The notes beneath the pieces are model-generated. The model ran no database searches. It saw only the letters and a list, made by a program, of their open reading frames with translations, and was not told where the DNA came from. From Companilactobacillus formosensis (lineage in GTDB: Bacteria; Bacillota; Bacilli; Lactobacillales; Lactobacillaceae): a DNA stretch of 64,000 nt. The DNA is taken from assembly GCF_005405305.1 (NCBI RefSeq), contig NZ_BJDU01000006.1, positions 1-64,000 on the forward strand, written 5' to 3'. Made by a program: the position numbers and the translations under genes. Shown in pieces: positions 18,510 through 28,783 of the stretch (positions within the stretch are counted from its first letter, which is position 1; each line of letters begins with the position of its first letter).

Positions 18510-18806
18510 TTAGTCTTCGCGTCTAACGATCATGTGACGAAGAATGTTATCTTCAATCTTTGAAAGACGGTCGAATTCGTTAATTGCTTCATCGTTTTCA
18601 GCATCTACATTGATAATGTGGTAGATACCTTCTTTATAATTAGCAATTTCATATGCTAAACGTTTCTTTTCCCAGTCTTTTGAGTCGATTACTTTGGCGC
18701 CGTTGTCAGTAATGATCTTATCGAAACGATCGATCAATGCCTTCTTTGCGTCTTCTTCCATATCAGGTTTAATGATATATGTGATTTCGTAATGTGCTTC
18801 AGCCAT
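18510..18806 (-). CDS. rpsF: 30S ribosomal protein S6
   Basis: 98 residues, typical S6 ([24 protein letters not shown] ... [26 protein letters not shown] ... [11 protein letters not shown]). The strong AAGGAGGTG site is followed by ATG at 18806. First gene of rpsF-ssb-rpsR, with its own promoter at 18890-18918 and a leader hairpin that pairs with the ribosome binding site. Confidence 0.97.
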   Translation of the reverse strand: MAEAHYEITYIIKPDMEEDAKKALIDRFDKIITDNGAKVIDSKDWEKKRLAYEIANYKEGIYHIINVDAENDEAINEFDRLSKIEDNILRHMIVRRED

Positions 18807-18816
18807 GACTGTACAC

Positions 18817-18860
18817 CTCCTTATGGTCTAATGGTTCTCTCTTTTTGAAAGAACAAGGAG
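18817..18860 (-). promoter_or_regulatory. rpsF leader hairpin sequestering the ribosome site (putative S6:S18 autoregulatory element)
   Basis: On the minus strand CTCCTT (18860-18855) is complementary to the Shine-Dalgarno AAGGAG (18822-18817). An inner 8-pair stem (GTTCTTTC with GAGAGAAC) stacks above, with an asymmetric bulge ACCATTAGACCAT on the 3' side. Position and architecture fit the known S6:S18 leader motif, where the protein pair blocks its own translation. Assignment to that family is from memory. Confidence 0.6.
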
Positions 18861-18889
18861 CATAAATTAACTACATTTTATACTCACGA

Positions 18890-18918
18890 AGTATAAGTTT
18901 ATCATAAACTTTCTCCAA
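18890..18918 (-). promoter_or_regulatory. promoter of rpsF-ssb-rpsR
   Basis: TTGGAG (18918-18913), 17-base spacer, TATACT (18895-18890) on the minus strand, about 85 bases before the rpsF start. Confidence 0.7.
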
Positions 18919-18934
18919 TTACTAGAACTAAAAA

Positions 18935-19002
18935 CAAAAAAATCGTTTCTGCCTGACACGCATCCCTGTTTGGATACATTATCAAATTACGCAGAAACGA
19001 TT
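18935..19002 (-). terminator. terminator after gyrA
   Basis: A perfect 12-pair stem (AATCGTTTCTGC with GCAGAAACGATT) encloses a 38-base loop and is followed by T-run on the minus strand, directly after the gyrA stop. The loop is unusually long. Confidence 0.8.
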
Positions 19003-19007
19003 ATTTT

Positions 19008-21500
19008 TTAATCTTCTTTATTTTCAGTAGTTTCATTTGCCGTTTCAGTTGGATCGTCATCATCAGAATCTGATTCATCTTCAGCAATCTTAGTCATAGT
19101 TGAAACAATTGAATCATCGTCAACTTTGATCAATCTAACACCTAATGTTGCACGACCAGTTTGAGAAACGCTCTGAACTTCAAAACGAATCATGACACCC
19201 TTATCTGTAATCAACATAATGTCTTCATCACCATTAACGACCATTAATCCAGCAATTGGACCATTCTTTTCAGTAACGTTGGCAGTCTTGATACCTTTAC
19301 CACCACGACCTTTGACTGGATATTCTTCAACAGAAGTTCTCTTACCATAACCTTTTTCAGAAATAGTTAAGACTTCTTGACCAGCTTCAGCAATTGAAGA
19401 ACCGATAACGTAGTCTTCATCACGAAGTTTAATACCACGAACGCCGGCAGCAGTTCTTCCCATTGGACGAACATCGCTTTCCTTAAATGTTACGGCATAA
19501 CCTTTGTGAGTACCAATAACGATAACTTTTTCACCATCAGTTAAGAAGACATTAGTTAATTCATCTTCGTCTTTTAGAGTAATAGCACGAAGACCAGAAT
19601 GTCTGATATTGGCAAAATCAGTTACAGGTGTACGTTTTACAGTTCCTTGTTTAGTAACGAAGAACAAGAATGACTTCTCTGGATCAACATCTTTGTCGAC
19701 GTTGATAACAGTTTGAATCTTCTCGCCTTTTTCAATATTCAACAAGTTAATAACTGGAATACCCTTGGCTGTTCGTCCATATTCAGGAACTTCATAACCT
19801 TTGATACGGTAAACTTTACCAGCATTAGTGAAGAATAATAGACGGTCATGAGTTGAGGTATAAATCATTTGTTCAATGAAATCATCATCATGTACACCCA
19901 TTCCTTGAACACCACGACCACCACGATTTTGAACACGGAATTCATCCGCTGACAAACGTTTGATGTAACCATTGTGTGTCAAAACGACTAGGATGTTTTC
20001 TTCTTCAATCAAATCTTCATCTTCGATGTTGGCAACTTCACTAGCACGGATTTCAGTTCTTCTGTCGTCACCAAATTTTTCTTGAATTTCAAGCAATTCG
20101 TCGTAGATGATTTTATCAACACGTTCAGGTGTAGCCAAAATATCTTTGTAGTCAGCAATTTTAACTAACAAATCTTGGTATTCAGCTTCAACTTTGTCAC
20201 GTTCCAAACCTGTCAAACGAACCAAACGCATATCTAGGATAGCTTGTGATTGTTTATCAGATAGTTTGAACTTGTCCATCAAAGTTTGCTTAGCAACAGC
20301 TGACGTTTGAGAACCACGGATGATCTTGATGATTTCATCAATGTGATCCAAAGCAATTCTCAAACCTTCAAGAATATGAGCTCGAGCTTGAGCACGTTTT
20401 AATTCATATTCAGTTCTTCTTCTGATAACAACTTCTTGGTGCTTCAAGTATTCAACCAAAACGCCTTTTAGTGAGAAGACTTTAGGTGTCTTACCAACGA
20501 TAGCAACCATATTGATACCATAAGAAATTTGAAGTTGTGTCAACTTATAAAGATTGTTTAAAACAACGGATGCACTCATATCACGACGAAGATCGATAAC
20601 GATACGCATACCTTCACGATCGGATTCATCGTTTAGATCAGTGATTCCTTCAATCTTCTTTTCACGTGCTAAATCAGCGATTCTTTCAACTAATTTGGCT
20701 TTGTTGACCATGTATGGAAGTTCAGTCACGATGATTTGTTCAGCGCCACTCTTCTTCGTTACAACATCAACCTTGGCACGCAAGATAATTGTTCCGCGAC
20801 CATGTTCATAAGCTTTTCTGATACCAGAACGACCCATGATGATACCACCAGTTGGGAAATCTGGTCCGGGAATTGCCTTCATCAAGTCAGCGACTGTTGC
20901 ATCTTTGTTTCTCATCAAAATGTGCAAAGCATCGATAACTTCTTTTAAGTTGTGTGATGGAATGTTAGTTGTCATACCAACGGCAATCCCAGTAGCTCCG
21001 TTAACCAAAAGATTAGGGAATCTAGCTGGCAAAACAGTTGGTTCTTTTTCTTCACCATCGTAGTTAGGAATAAGATCAACAGTATCTTTGTTGATATCAC
21101 GCAACATTTCCACTGCCATCTTACTCATTCTAGCTTCTGTATAACGCATAGCAGCAGGTGGATCACCATCGATTGAACCAAAGTTTCCGTGTCCATCAAC
21201 TAGTGGATAACGATAACTGAAATCCTGCGCCATTCTAACCATTGATTCATAAATAGCGGAATCACCGTGGGGGTGATATTTACCCATGATGTCACCAACG
21301 AAACGAGCACTCTTTTTATATGGTTTATCAGGTGTAACACCCAACTCATTCATACCATAAAGAATACGACGATGAACTGGTTTGAGGCCATCACGAACGT
21401 CTGGTAGCGCACGTGACACGATAACACTAGCAGCGTAGTCAACGAAGGAATTCTTCATGACTTCTGTCAAGTTAACATTTTCTATTCTATGATCTGCCAT
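19008..21500 (-). CDS. gyrA: DNA gyrase subunit A
   Basis: 830 residues. The N-terminal breakage-reunion domain has the quinolone-determining region [20 protein letters not shown] and the catalytic tyrosine in [10 protein letters not shown]. The C-terminal beta-pinwheel contains the GyrA box [10 protein letters not shown]. The Ser and Glu at the two main quinolone-resistance positions (GDSAIYE) look wild type. The C-terminus is acidic ([17 protein letters not shown]). It follows gyrB by 16 bases in the yaaA-recF-gyrB-gyrA operon. Confidence 0.98.
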   Translation of the reverse strand: MADHRIENVNLTEVMKNSFVDYAASVIVSRALPDVRDGLKPVHRRILYGMNELGVTPDKPYKKSARFVGDIMGKYHPHGDSAIYESMVRMAQDFSYRYPLVDGHGNFGSIDGDPPAAMRYTEARMSKMAVEMLRDINKDTVDLIPNYDGEEKEPTVLPARFPNLLVNGATGIAVGMTTNIPSHNLKEVIDALHILMRNKDATVADLMKAIPGPDFPTGGIIMGRSGIRKAYEHGRGTIILRAKVDVVTKKSGAEQIIVTELPYMVNKAKLVERIADLAREKKIEGITDLNDESDREGMRIVIDLRRDMSASVVLNNLYKLTQLQISYGINMVAIVGKTPKVFSLKGVLVEYLKHQEVVIRRRTEYELKRAQARAHILEGLRIALDHIDEIIKIIRGSQTSAVAKQTLMDKFKLSDKQSQAILDMRLVRLTGLERDKVEAEYQDLLVKIADYKDILATPERVDKIIYDELLEIQEKFGDDRRTEIRASEVANIEDEDLIEEENILVVLTHNGYIKRLSADEFRVQNRGGRGVQGMGVHDDDFIEQMIYTSTHDRLLFFTNAGKVYRIKGYEVPEYGRTAKGIPVINLLNIEKGEKIQTVINVDKDVDPEKSFLFFVTKQGTVKRTPVTDFANIRHSGLRAITLKDEDELTNVFLTDGEKVIVIGTHKGYAVTFKESDVRPMGRTAAGVRGIKLRDEDYVIGSSIAEAGQEVLTISEKGYGKRTSVEEYPVKGRGGKGIKTANVTEKNGPIAGLMVVNGDEDIMLITDKGVMIRFEVQSVSQTGRATLGVRLIKVDDDSIVSTMTKIAEDESDSDDDDPTETANETTENKED

Positions 21501-21516
21501 TAAATTGCCATCCTCC

Positions 21517-23466
21517 TTAATAATCTACTTCTGCATAACGTGCATTTGCTTCAATGAATTCTCTTCTAGGTTCAACCTTATCACCCATCAACATTGAGAA
21601 AATCTTGTTAGCTTCAATCGCATCATCCAAGTTAACACGGTCCAATCTTCTCTTTTCTGGGTCCATAGTTGTTTCCCACAATTGATCAGCATCCATTTCA
21701 CCAAGACCCTTGTAACGTTGAATCTTTGGTTCTGGCTTTGGTGGCAATTGTTCAACAAAGTCATCTTTTTCTTTATCAGTATCAAAGTATCTCATCATCT
21801 TACCTTGACGAACTTGATACAAAGGTGGCTTAGCGATATAAACGTATCCTGCATCAACGACCGGACGCATGTATCTATAAAGCAATGTCAACAGCAAGGT
21901 TCTAATGTGAGCACCATCAACATCGGCATCGGTCATGATAATAACTTTGTGATATCTAGCTTTAGAAATATCAAAGTCTTCTCCAAAACCAGTCCCCATA
22001 GCTGTAAAGAGGGTTCTGATTTCTTCGTTAGCTAAAATTTTGTCCATTGAAGCTTTTTCAACGTTCAAAATCTTACCTCTAATTGGCAAAATAGCCTGAG
22101 TCAAACGGGAACGACCAGTTTTAGCAGAACCACCGGCAGAATCACCCTCGACGATAAATAATTCAGAAATTTCTGGATCTTTACTTGAGTTATCGGCTAA
22201 TTTACCAGGAAGATTACTAATTTCTAGACCATTTTGCTTTCTAGTTACTTCACGTGCTCTCTTAGCAGCCAAACGTGCTTTAGTAGCAAGTGAACCTTTT
22301 TCAACAATCTTCTTAGCAATATCAGGATTTTCCATCAAGAACTTAGAGAAATGCTCACTGAAAAGACGATCAGTAATAGTTCTAGCATCAGAATTTCCTA
22401 ATTTTGTCTTAGTTTGACCTTCGAATTGTGGATCCGGGTGTTTGATAGAAACAACAGCTGTCATTCCTTCACGAACATCTTCACCAGACAATTTTTCAGT
22501 ATCTTTTAATAGTTTATTTTTGTGAGCGTAATCGTTAATAACACGTGTCAAAGCTGTCTTAAAACCAACTTCATGAGTACCACCTTCATAGGTGTGAATG
22601 TTATTAGCGAAAGTCATCAAATTAGTATGGAATTCGTCTGTATATTGCAAGGAAACTTCAACTGTGATTCCGTCTTGAACACCTTCAAGATAGATTGGTT
22701 GATCGAATAGAACGTCCTTTTCCTTATCCAAATATTCAACGTAACTTCTAATTCCACCTTCGTAGTGGAAAACTAATTTTTCAGCTGTATCGGCTCTTTT
22801 ATCAGTAAATGTAAGTTTTAATCCCTTATTTAAGAAAGCCAATTCACGAATTCTAGTTGTCAAAACTTTGTCATCGTAAACAGTAGTTTCCGTAAAGATA
22901 TCTGGATCGGGTACGAAATGAACACGAGTTCCGTGATCGAATTCGCCGGCATCACCTAAGACGTGCATTGAGTGCTTAACTTTTCCACGTTCAAAATCGA
23001 TTCCGTAACGTTTACCACCACGGACAACTTGAACATCTAGTTCACTACTCAAAGCATTAACTACGGAAGCACCAACACCGTGCAAACCACCAGAAACTTT
23101 GTATCCGCCACCGCCGAATTTACCACCGGCATGCAAGATAGTATAAACAGTTTCTAGAGCTGGTTTTCCGGTTTTCTTTTGAATATCGACAGGAATACCA
23201 CGACCATCATCAGTTACGGTAATGGAATTATCTGGTTCAACAGTCACTTCGATTTTTGTAGCAAAACCAGCTAAAGCTTCATCAATACCATTATCAATAA
23301 TTTCCCAAACAAGATGGTGTAAACCTTGTTTACTAGTCGACCCGATATACATACCAGGACGTTTACGAACAGCCTCTAGTCCTTCAAGAACTTGAATTTG
23401 ACTTGCATCATATTCTTCGACTTGTTCTTCTCTTTTTTCTAGCTCAGCTTTTCTGTCTTCAGCCAT
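21517..23466 (-). CDS. gyrB: DNA gyrase subunit B
   Basis: 649 residues. The GHKL ATPase domain includes IDEALAG and [10 protein letters not shown]. The transducer follows, and the TOPRIM domain has [15 protein letters not shown] and [15 protein letters not shown], which bind the catalytic metal. The ATG overlaps the recF stop by one base (TAATG), which shows translational coupling. Forms A2B2 gyrase with GyrA and introduces negative supercoils. Confidence 0.98.
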   Translation of the reverse strand: MAEDRKAELEKREEQVEEYDASQIQVLEGLEAVRKRPGMYIGSTSKQGLHHLVWEIIDNGIDEALAGFATKIEVTVEPDNSITVTDDGRGIPVDIQKKTGKPALETVYTILHAGGKFGGGGYKVSGGLHGVGASVVNALSSELDVQVVRGGKRYGIDFERGKVKHSMHVLGDAGEFDHGTRVHFVPDPDIFTETTVYDDKVLTTRIRELAFLNKGLKLTFTDKRADTAEKLVFHYEGGIRSYVEYLDKEKDVLFDQPIYLEGVQDGITVEVSLQYTDEFHTNLMTFANNIHTYEGGTHEVGFKTALTRVINDYAHKNKLLKDTEKLSGEDVREGMTAVVSIKHPDPQFEGQTKTKLGNSDARTITDRLFSEHFSKFLMENPDIAKKIVEKGSLATKARLAAKRAREVTRKQNGLEISNLPGKLADNSSKDPEISELFIVEGDSAGGSAKTGRSRLTQAILPIRGKILNVEKASMDKILANEEIRTLFTAMGTGFGEDFDISKARYHKVIIMTDADVDGAHIRTLLLTLLYRYMRPVVDAGYVYIAKPPLYQVRQGKMMRYFDTDKEKDDFVEQLPPKPEPKIQRYKGLGEMDADQLWETTMDPEKRRLDRVNLDDAIEANKIFSMLMGDKVEPRREFIEANARYAEVDY

Positions 23467-24587
23467 TAAATCTCCTCCTGTTGAACTTTGCCATTATTAA
23501 TATTTAAAATATTAGGATTTTTAACTAATTCTGGATCGACATCGTCAATTGAAGTCGTCGTAATGAAAGTTTGAATACCTTCCTTAATGGACGACAACAA
23601 ATGAGTTTGTCTCTTATGGTCTAATTCGGATAAAACATCATCCAGTAACAAAATTGGATAATCCCCTACCTGATCTTTGATTAACTCGACTTCGGCTAAC
23701 TTCAAACTCAATGCAACTGAACGTTGTTGACCTTGAGAACCGAAATCTTGGACATTTTTCTCATTGACTAAGAATTTAATATCATCACGATGTGGTCCAA
23801 ATAAGGTCACACCACGTTTGATTTCTTTTTGATAGTTTTGTTTGAAATTGTCTTTGAAAACATCGTAAATATTTTCAAGAGTTTTTCCATCGGTATTGAA
23901 AAATGTATTGTAAACAATTTTGAGATTTTCATTGTCCTCAGTTATATTTGCATGAATCTTTTCAATATGGCTTTGCAATTTTTGTAAGAATTGTAAACGC
24001 GAAAAAACAACCTCAGCACAGTAAGCCGAAAATTGATCCGACAAAACGTCCAAATAAATCATGTCGTTAGCTTGATGATGCTGAAGTTTTTTCAAATAGG
24101 CATTTCTTTGCTTTAAAACCGCTTTGAATTGGCTCATTGTCTTCAAATATTGTGCAGACATTTGACCAAATTCCATATCAATGAACTTGCGGCGGATTCC
24201 GGGATTGCCTTTAACTATCGAAAGGTCCTCCGGCGAAAAAAGAACAACATTCAAATTACCGATATAACTGGATAACTTACGTTGTTCTAAATTATTCAAT
24301 TTCGCTTTTTTACCTGACTTGCTAATGACCAAATCCAACTTCAAACGACTGGAATTATCTTTGATCACTGTCCCAGAAATCCTGGCAAAATCACTGCCCC
24401 ATCTAATTAAATCCTTGTCATTGCTAGTCCGATGACTTCTCGTCAGAGCTAAAAAGTACATAGACTCTAATAAATTGGTCTTGCCTTGAGCATTCTCTCC
24501 CAAAAAAACATTGATAGCGGGTGAAAAATTGACGTTTAAGGATTCGTAGTTGCGATAATTTTGAAGTCTTAGTTCTTTGACAAACAT
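23466..24587 (-). CDS. recF: DNA replication and repair protein RecF
   Basis: 373-residue SMC-like ATPase that helps load RecA at gaps with RecO and RecR. Walker A is [13 protein letters not shown] (about residue 30), the signature region is [19 protein letters not shown] and Walker B is [13 protein letters not shown]. It starts immediately after the yaaA stop (TAAATG) and overlaps gyrB by one base. Confidence 0.97.
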   Translation of the reverse strand: MFVKELRLQNYRNYESLNVNFSPAINVFLGENAQGKTNLLESMYFLALTRSHRTSNDKDLIRWGSDFARISGTVIKDNSSRLKLDLVISKSGKKAKLNNLEQRKLSSYIGNLNVVLFSPEDLSIVKGNPGIRRKFIDMEFGQMSAQYLKTMSQFKAVLKQRNAYLKKLQHHQANDMIYLDVLSDQFSAYCAEVVFSRLQFLQKLQSHIEKIHANITEDNENLKIVYNTFFNTDGKTLENIYDVFKDNFKQNYQKEIKRGVTLFGPHRDDIKFLVNEKNVQDFGSQGQQRSVALSLKLAEVELIKDQVGDYPILLLDDVLSELDHKRQTHLLSSIKEGIQTFITTTSIDDVDPELVKNPNILNINNGKVQQEEI

Positions 24588-24797
24588 TTATTCAATTTCA
24601 AAAGTTTGCTCACCAACAACTACAACATCTCCAGAGCGTAACTTTTTACCACGGCGATCTTCAGGACTGCCATTAAGTAATACTGAATTTTCTCGTAAAA
24701 ACCACTTGGCTTGACCGCCAGTAGCAATGACTCCGGTATCTTTCAATAATTGACCTAAAGTAATGAATTCAGTTTCTAGCTTAATTTTTTCAGACAT
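24588..24797 (-). CDS. yaaA: S4-domain RNA-binding protein YaaA
   Basis: 69 residues, made almost only of an S4 RNA-binding domain: ITLGQLLKDTGVIATGGQAKWFLRENSVLLNGSPEDRRGKKLRSGDVV. This small protein sits between dnaN and recF in most Firmicutes; a role in ribosome assembly or tRNA handling has been proposed but is not settled. It is the first gene of the yaaA-recF-gyrB-gyrA operon, with its own promoter at 24843-24871. Confidence 0.95.
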   Translation of the reverse strand: MSEKIKLETEFITLGQLLKDTGVIATGGQAKWFLRENSVLLNGSPEDRRGKKLRSGDVVVVGEQTFEIE

Positions 24798-24842
24798 AGT
24801 AACACCCTATTTATTAGATTTATCCATTAATGACATAACAAT

Positions 24843-24871
24843 ATTATAGTTGTTTTCACAATAAAAGACAA
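24843..24871 (-). promoter_or_regulatory. promoter of yaaA-recF-gyrB-gyrA
   Basis: TTGTCT (24871-24866), 17-base spacer, TATAAT (24848-24843) on the minus strand, 46 bases before yaaA. Confidence 0.75.
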
Positions 24872-24984
24872 CTTAGAACGAAATATCAGGCGATTTAAGC
24901 AATTTTTCAAATAATCAGTATCCACCCACTAAAATCACTTGAAAAAAGTCCAATCGCTAATATACCGTCTTTAAATTTAAAATA

Positions 24985-25023
24985 ACAAAAAAAATAGACC
25001 AAACCGAAAGTTCAGTCTATTTT
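24985..25023 (-). terminator. terminator after dnaN
   Basis: AAATAGAC and GGTCTATTT pair, with inner GAAC/GTTT, and are followed by eight T on the minus strand, 12 bases after the dnaN stop. It separates dnaA-dnaN from yaaA-recF-gyrBA. Confidence 0.85.
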
Positions 25024-25035
25024 GAGTTATTCACA

Positions 25036-26172
25036 TTAAAATGTTCGTACTGGCGTGATAAGTTGAACGAAATTATCGCGATCTTCCACTGGTCTTAAAG
25101 TAAATGGATGCAATGGAGAAGTAAAACTCATTTCAATATTTGTGTTACTTCCGAATGATCTTAAAGCATCCTTTAGGTAATCAGGGTTGAAGGAAATTTC
25201 TAAATCATCGCCTTCGATATTTTCGCAATCAAGAACTTCTTCTACGGTACCAACTTCTGGTGAGTTTCCGTAAAGTGTAGCTTTTTTATCAACAGCTTTG
25301 ATTTCTAGTTTGATAACATTGTTTCTACTTTCATGAGAAAGAAGTGAAGCACGTTCAACTGAAGCTAGGAAACTTGATGAATCAAAAGTTAAACGAGTAT
25401 TGGATTCGTCAGGAATCAAGCGATCAGTTTCAGGATATCTTCCATCGAGTAGTCTTGAGTAGAACATGATGTTATCAAAACTGAATAGAACTTGATTTTC
25501 TGAAATTGACATTGAGATTTCTTTGACTGAATCGCTGATAGTTCTAACTAATTCAGTCAAACTCTTACCAGGAATAATCAAATTGTAATCTTCGTCGCTG
25601 GTGATATTGATCTTTCGTTGTGAAAGACGATGACTATCAGTTGCAACTGCTGTTAGGCCTTCACTTGTGATTAAGAAATTGACACCAGTTAGAACTGGAC
25701 GACTTTCTTGAGTTGAAACGGCAATAACTGTTTGGTTAACAACTTCTTTGAAAACATCAGTTGGTAAAACTAATTGGTTATCAGTTTCTACTTCTGGAAG
25801 ATGTGGATAATTTACTGCATCTAAGCCGTTAATAGTAAATTCTGAAACTCCAGATTTAATTAAAGTCTGATTGTTGTTTAAAACTTCTAATTCAAAATTG
25901 TCTCCTGGAAGTTTTTTGATGATTTCATTGAAAAATCTAGCAGGTAAAACAATTGAACCTGTGCTTTCGATTTTTAAATCATTATCACTATCATCTTTGG
26001 AAATAAATGATGTGATAGAAATATCTGAATTACTTCCTGTAATTGTTAAGCCTGATTCCGAAAGATCTAATTTCATTCCTGTCAAAATAGGAATAGTTGT
26101 CTTTGTCGAAATTGCTCTTTGAACGTTACTAGTTTGATTAATGAACTTTGATCGATCAATAGAAAATTTCAT
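25036..26172 (-). CDS. dnaN: DNA polymerase III beta subunit (sliding clamp)
   Basis: 378 residues, normal length for the ring-forming processivity clamp. The start MKFSIDRSKFINQTSNVQRAI and the end FVQLITPVRTF are typical, and three repeated clamp folds are expected. AGGGAG precedes the ATG at 26172. It lies downstream of dnaA with a 157-base gap that contains origin elements (26179-26299). Confidence 0.97.
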   Translation of the reverse strand: MKFSIDRSKFINQTSNVQRAISTKTTIPILTGMKLDLSESGLTITGSNSDISITSFISKDDSDNDLKIESTGSIVLPARFFNEIIKKLPGDNFELEVLNNNQTLIKSGVSEFTINGLDAVNYPHLPEVETDNQLVLPTDVFKEVVNQTVIAVSTQESRPVLTGVNFLITSEGLTAVATDSHRLSQRKINITSDEDYNLIIPGKSLTELVRTISDSVKEISMSISENQVLFSFDNIMFYSRLLDGRYPETDRLIPDESNTRLTFDSSSFLASVERASLLSHESRNNVIKLEIKAVDKKATLYGNSPEVGTVEEVLDCENIEGDDLEISFNPDYLKDALRSFGSNTNIEMSFTSPLHPFTLRPVEDRDNFVQLITPVRTF

Positions 26173-26178
26173 AGGTAA

Positions 26179-26299
26179 CTCCCTTTTTAATTAATTAATA
26201 TAAAGATAGAAGTAGTAGTAGGCACTGTTAAAATTGTGGAAAACTCTTCTGATAGTTGATTCTCATTGAAAAATGCATGTTATTAACAGCTGTGGATAA
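26179..26299 (-). other. oriC: origin unwinding element between dnaA and dnaN (DnaA boxes, DnaA-trio, AT-rich DUE)
   Basis: Read on the minus strand: TTATCCACA (26299-26291), then TTTTCCACA (26243-26235), then CCTACTACTACTTCTATC (26222-26205), then an AT-only stretch to 26179. The trinucleotide series TAC/TTC after a DnaA box is the DnaA-trio of the basal unwinding system described in Bacillus subtilis, in the same position (dnaA-dnaN gap). Strand opening would begin here. Confidence 0.8.
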
Positions 26300-26329
26300 C
26301 TGTGGGAAAAACTTAAAGTTATTAACATG

Positions 26330-27706
26330 TTAATTTCTGAGGTCATCTTTTAGTTCGTTGACTGACCGTTTCAAGTCAGCATCTTTAATGAGCAATTCGG
26401 ATATTTTATCACAAGAATGCATTACTGTCGTGTGATCCTTACCACCAAATTCCATTCCAATCTGTGGTAGAGACTTATCAGTTAATTCTCTAGATAAATA
26501 CATCGCGATTTGTCGTGGAACAACGATTGATTTTACACGTTTCTTGCCCTTGATATCTTGAACAGTCACGTGATAAAATTTGGCAACTTTGTTTTGAATC
26601 TTACTGATTGAAAGTCCGTTGCGATCGCTGGTTCGTTTGAAATCTCTTAAAGCATCGGCAGCGACTGACTTAGTAATATCAGTATTTTGAGTCGTTGAAT
26701 AAGCTTGAACGCGAATAAGTGCACCCTCAAGTTCACGTACATTCGTGTCAACTTGCGCTGCAATGTAAGATAATGTGTCATTTGGAATTTCTAGATGTTC
26801 GGCTTTTGCCTTGTTGCGTAGGATTGCGATTCTAGTTTCAAGATCCGGTGCTGTAATATCAGCTGAAAGACCGCTAGTAAATCTGGAAACTAAACGTGCT
26901 TGCAATTCCGGGATTTCTTTTGGCAAACGATCTGAAGTCATCACGATCTGCTTGCCATTTTCGTAAAGCTCATTAAATGTATGGAAGAATTCTTCTTGAG
27001 TCCCCTCTTTTTTAGCGAAAAATTGAACATCATCTATTAATAGTAGATCGACGTTTCGGTATTCCTGTCTAAATTCATCTTGAGTTCTCGTTTGAATTGA
27101 ATTGATAAAGTCGTTCGCGAAGGTTTCGCTAGTCACATATTTAACCTTGGCCAATGGATCTAATTTGATCATTTGATGACCAACGGCTTGCATTAAATGC
27201 GTCTTTCCTAAACCAACGCCTCCATAAATAAAGAGTGGATTGTATACTCCACCTGGATCTTCGGCAGCTGCAAGTGCGGCCGCATGTGCCATCTGATTAC
27301 CACTACCAACAATAAAAGAAGAAAAAGTATACTTCGGATTTAAATGTGAATTATGAAAGACATGTTTGGGTTGAGCAGAAGTAGTTTCTGGTTCAACGTG
27401 GGGAGCAATTGTTTGTTCCTCTTTTTTTGTCGATTCTTCATCATTTTCAATTATTGGATTTAGTTCAGTTCCATTTAATTCATATGAGTAAATAGCAATT
27501 TTTTCCGTGTAGTTACGTTCCCAATAATCTTTATGAAGTTTAGTAGGTACAGAAATAAAAATGTTATTTCCATCAATGTATAAGGGATTAGCACTTTCAA
27601 CCCAAGTCGAATAACTGACTGGAGTTAATTGGGATCTTAACTTATTAGTAAAGAAATCCCAAAATTCAGTCAGTTTTGGATCTGTTGAGTTATTAATATT
27701 TTGCAA
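26330..27706 (-). CDS. dnaA: chromosomal replication initiator DnaA
   Basis: 458 residues. The helicase-contacting N-terminal domain is at 1-85, followed by a variable linker. AAA+ Walker A is GGVGLGKTHLMQAVG and Walker B is LLLIDDVQFF. The C-terminal DNA-binding signature is GGKDHTTVMHSCDKI. The start codon is TTG (27706-27704), preceded by a run of six G at about eight bases, which is notable because most dnaA genes start with ATG or GTG. Flanked on both sides by DnaA boxes. Confidence 0.97.
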   Translation of the reverse strand: MQNINNSTDPKLTEFWDFFTNKLRSQLTPVSYSTWVESANPLYIDGNNIFISVPTKLHKDYWERNYTEKIAIYSYELNGTELNPIIENDEESTKKEEQTIAPHVEPETTSAQPKHVFHNSHLNPKYTFSSFIVGSGNQMAHAAALAAAEDPGGVYNPLFIYGGVGLGKTHLMQAVGHQMIKLDPLAKVKYVTSETFANDFINSIQTRTQDEFRQEYRNVDLLLIDDVQFFAKKEGTQEEFFHTFNELYENGKQIVMTSDRLPKEIPELQARLVSRFTSGLSADITAPDLETRIAILRNKAKAEHLEIPNDTLSYIAAQVDTNVRELEGALIRVQAYSTTQNTDITKSVAADALRDFKRTSDRNGLSISKIQNKVAKFYHVTVQDIKGKKRVKSIVVPRQIAMYLSRELTDKSLPQIGMEFGGKDHTTVMHSCDKISELLIKDADLKRSVNELKDDLRN

Positions 27707-27728
27707 TTATTTCCCCCCAATCTGTAGT

Positions 27729-28130
27729 TGTGGATAAGTTTTTCCCTAAAATGACAATTTATAGTTTATCATTCTAAGTAATAGTTTTCCACAGAACACA
27801 CGTTTAAATTTAGAAGAAATAACAACAGGTAATTTCTTAATACACATCCTTGTGGAAAAGCCAACCTGTGGATAATTATTAACAACTTTGTTCACAGTGG
27901 ATAACTCACAGAAGACACTAATACCAGGTGTTACAGAGAAAAAACAAGAAGTAAACAAGCCTGTGGATAACTAAAACACAGTAAAAATCCACAGGGCAAA
28001 ACTCTGTTAAAACGTCTGTGGATAAAAAAGGTTATGAAAGTTTTATTTTTTTATCCACAATTGAAATTGCGAAAAACTTTCTAAAAAAAACTTGTATTTA
28101 TAGGAAATTAGTTATTTAAAAAATCGTCAT
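27729..28130. other. oriC: oriC DnaA-box cluster between dnaA and rpmH
   Basis: Exact 9-mer boxes TGTGGATAA at 27729, 27867, 27962 and 28017, and TTATCCACA at 28051. Near matches lie at 27785 (TTTTCCACA), 27851 (TGTGGAAAA), 27896 (AGTGGATAA) and about 27985. Four of the five exact boxes point the same way. An AT-rich stretch with long A and T runs lies from about 28030 to 28130. Genes point away on both sides (dnaA leftwards, rpmH rightwards). No gene is present in 27707-28204. Confidence 0.92.
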
Positions 28131-28204
28131 AACATGATATGCTAGTTAAGCAATTGTCTGAAGAAGTGAATTTTAATTAAATATAAGAGTCAGGAGGTTT
28201 ACTG

Positions 28205-28345
28205 ATGACTACAAAGAGAACATTTCAACCAAAGAAGCGTCACCGTGAACGCGTCCATGGTTTCATGAAGAGAATGAGTACAAGTAATGGTCGCAAAGTT
28301 TTAGCAAGACGCCGTAAAAAGGGTCGTAAAGTATTATCAGCTTAG
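28205..28345 (+). CDS. rpmH: 50S ribosomal protein L34
   Basis: 46 residues: starts [20 protein letters not shown] and ends [11 protein letters not shown], the normal short, arginine/lysine-rich L34. CAGGAGG precedes the ATG by nine bases. It is the first gene to the right of the origin and heads the rpmH-rnpA-yidC group. Confidence 0.97.
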   Translation: MTTKRTFQPKKRHRERVHGFMKRMSTSNGRKVLARRRKKGRKVLSA

Positions 28346-28351
28346 TTTTGA

Positions 28352-28382
28352 AGGATCACTAAACATTTGGTGGTCTTTTTTT
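28352..28382 (+). terminator. terminator between rpmH and rnpA
   Basis: GATCAC and GTGGTC pair around TAAACATTTG and are followed by TTTTTTT. It probably lowers rnpA expression relative to rpmH by partial read-through. Confidence 0.75.
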
Positions 28383-28411
28383 ATTACAAAACGAGAGTAG
28401 ACTGGTGACAT

Positions 28412-28753
28412 ATGAGAAAAAGCTATCGAATAAAAAAAGAAAATGAGTTTCAATATGTCTATTCCAACGGGGCTTCAGTTGCAAATCGCAATTTTGTCTT
28501 ATACAAAATGCCTAAAGAGGGACAAAAACATTTTCGTGTAGGACTTTCAGTCGGAAAGAAAGTTTCACATACAGCAGTTGGTCGTAATCGTATTAAGAGA
28601 TATGTACGCCAATCACTATTAGAGTTGAAGCCAGAGCTTCCTGCTGAATTGGATTTCTTGATTATAGCTAGAAAACCGGCAGTAGATTTAGATATGTTTG
28701 AGACGAAAAAAAATATTGTACATTTATTGAAATTAGGTAATGTATTAAAATAG
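28412..28753 (+). CDS. rnpA: ribonuclease P protein component
   Basis: 113 residues, the small basic subunit that helps the RNase P RNA mature tRNA 5' ends. The family signature [11 protein letters not shown] lies at about residues 56-66, and the N-terminus [19 protein letters not shown] is typical. The ribosome site is weak (TGGTGA). Order rpmH-rnpA-yidC is conserved. Confidence 0.97.
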   Translation: MRKSYRIKKENEFQYVYSNGASVANRNFVLYKMPKEGQKHFRVGLSVGKKVSHTAVGRNRIKRYVRQSLLELKPELPAELDFLIIARKPAVDLDMFETKKNIVHLLKLGNVLK

Positions 28754-28783
28754 AGTTAAAAAATATGACTAATAGGTGTAAAA

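Noticed and set aside
27707-28204. Small coding genes within the origin region
   Set aside because: One open frame opposite the DnaA boxes has no ribosome site and is explained by the oriC sequence.
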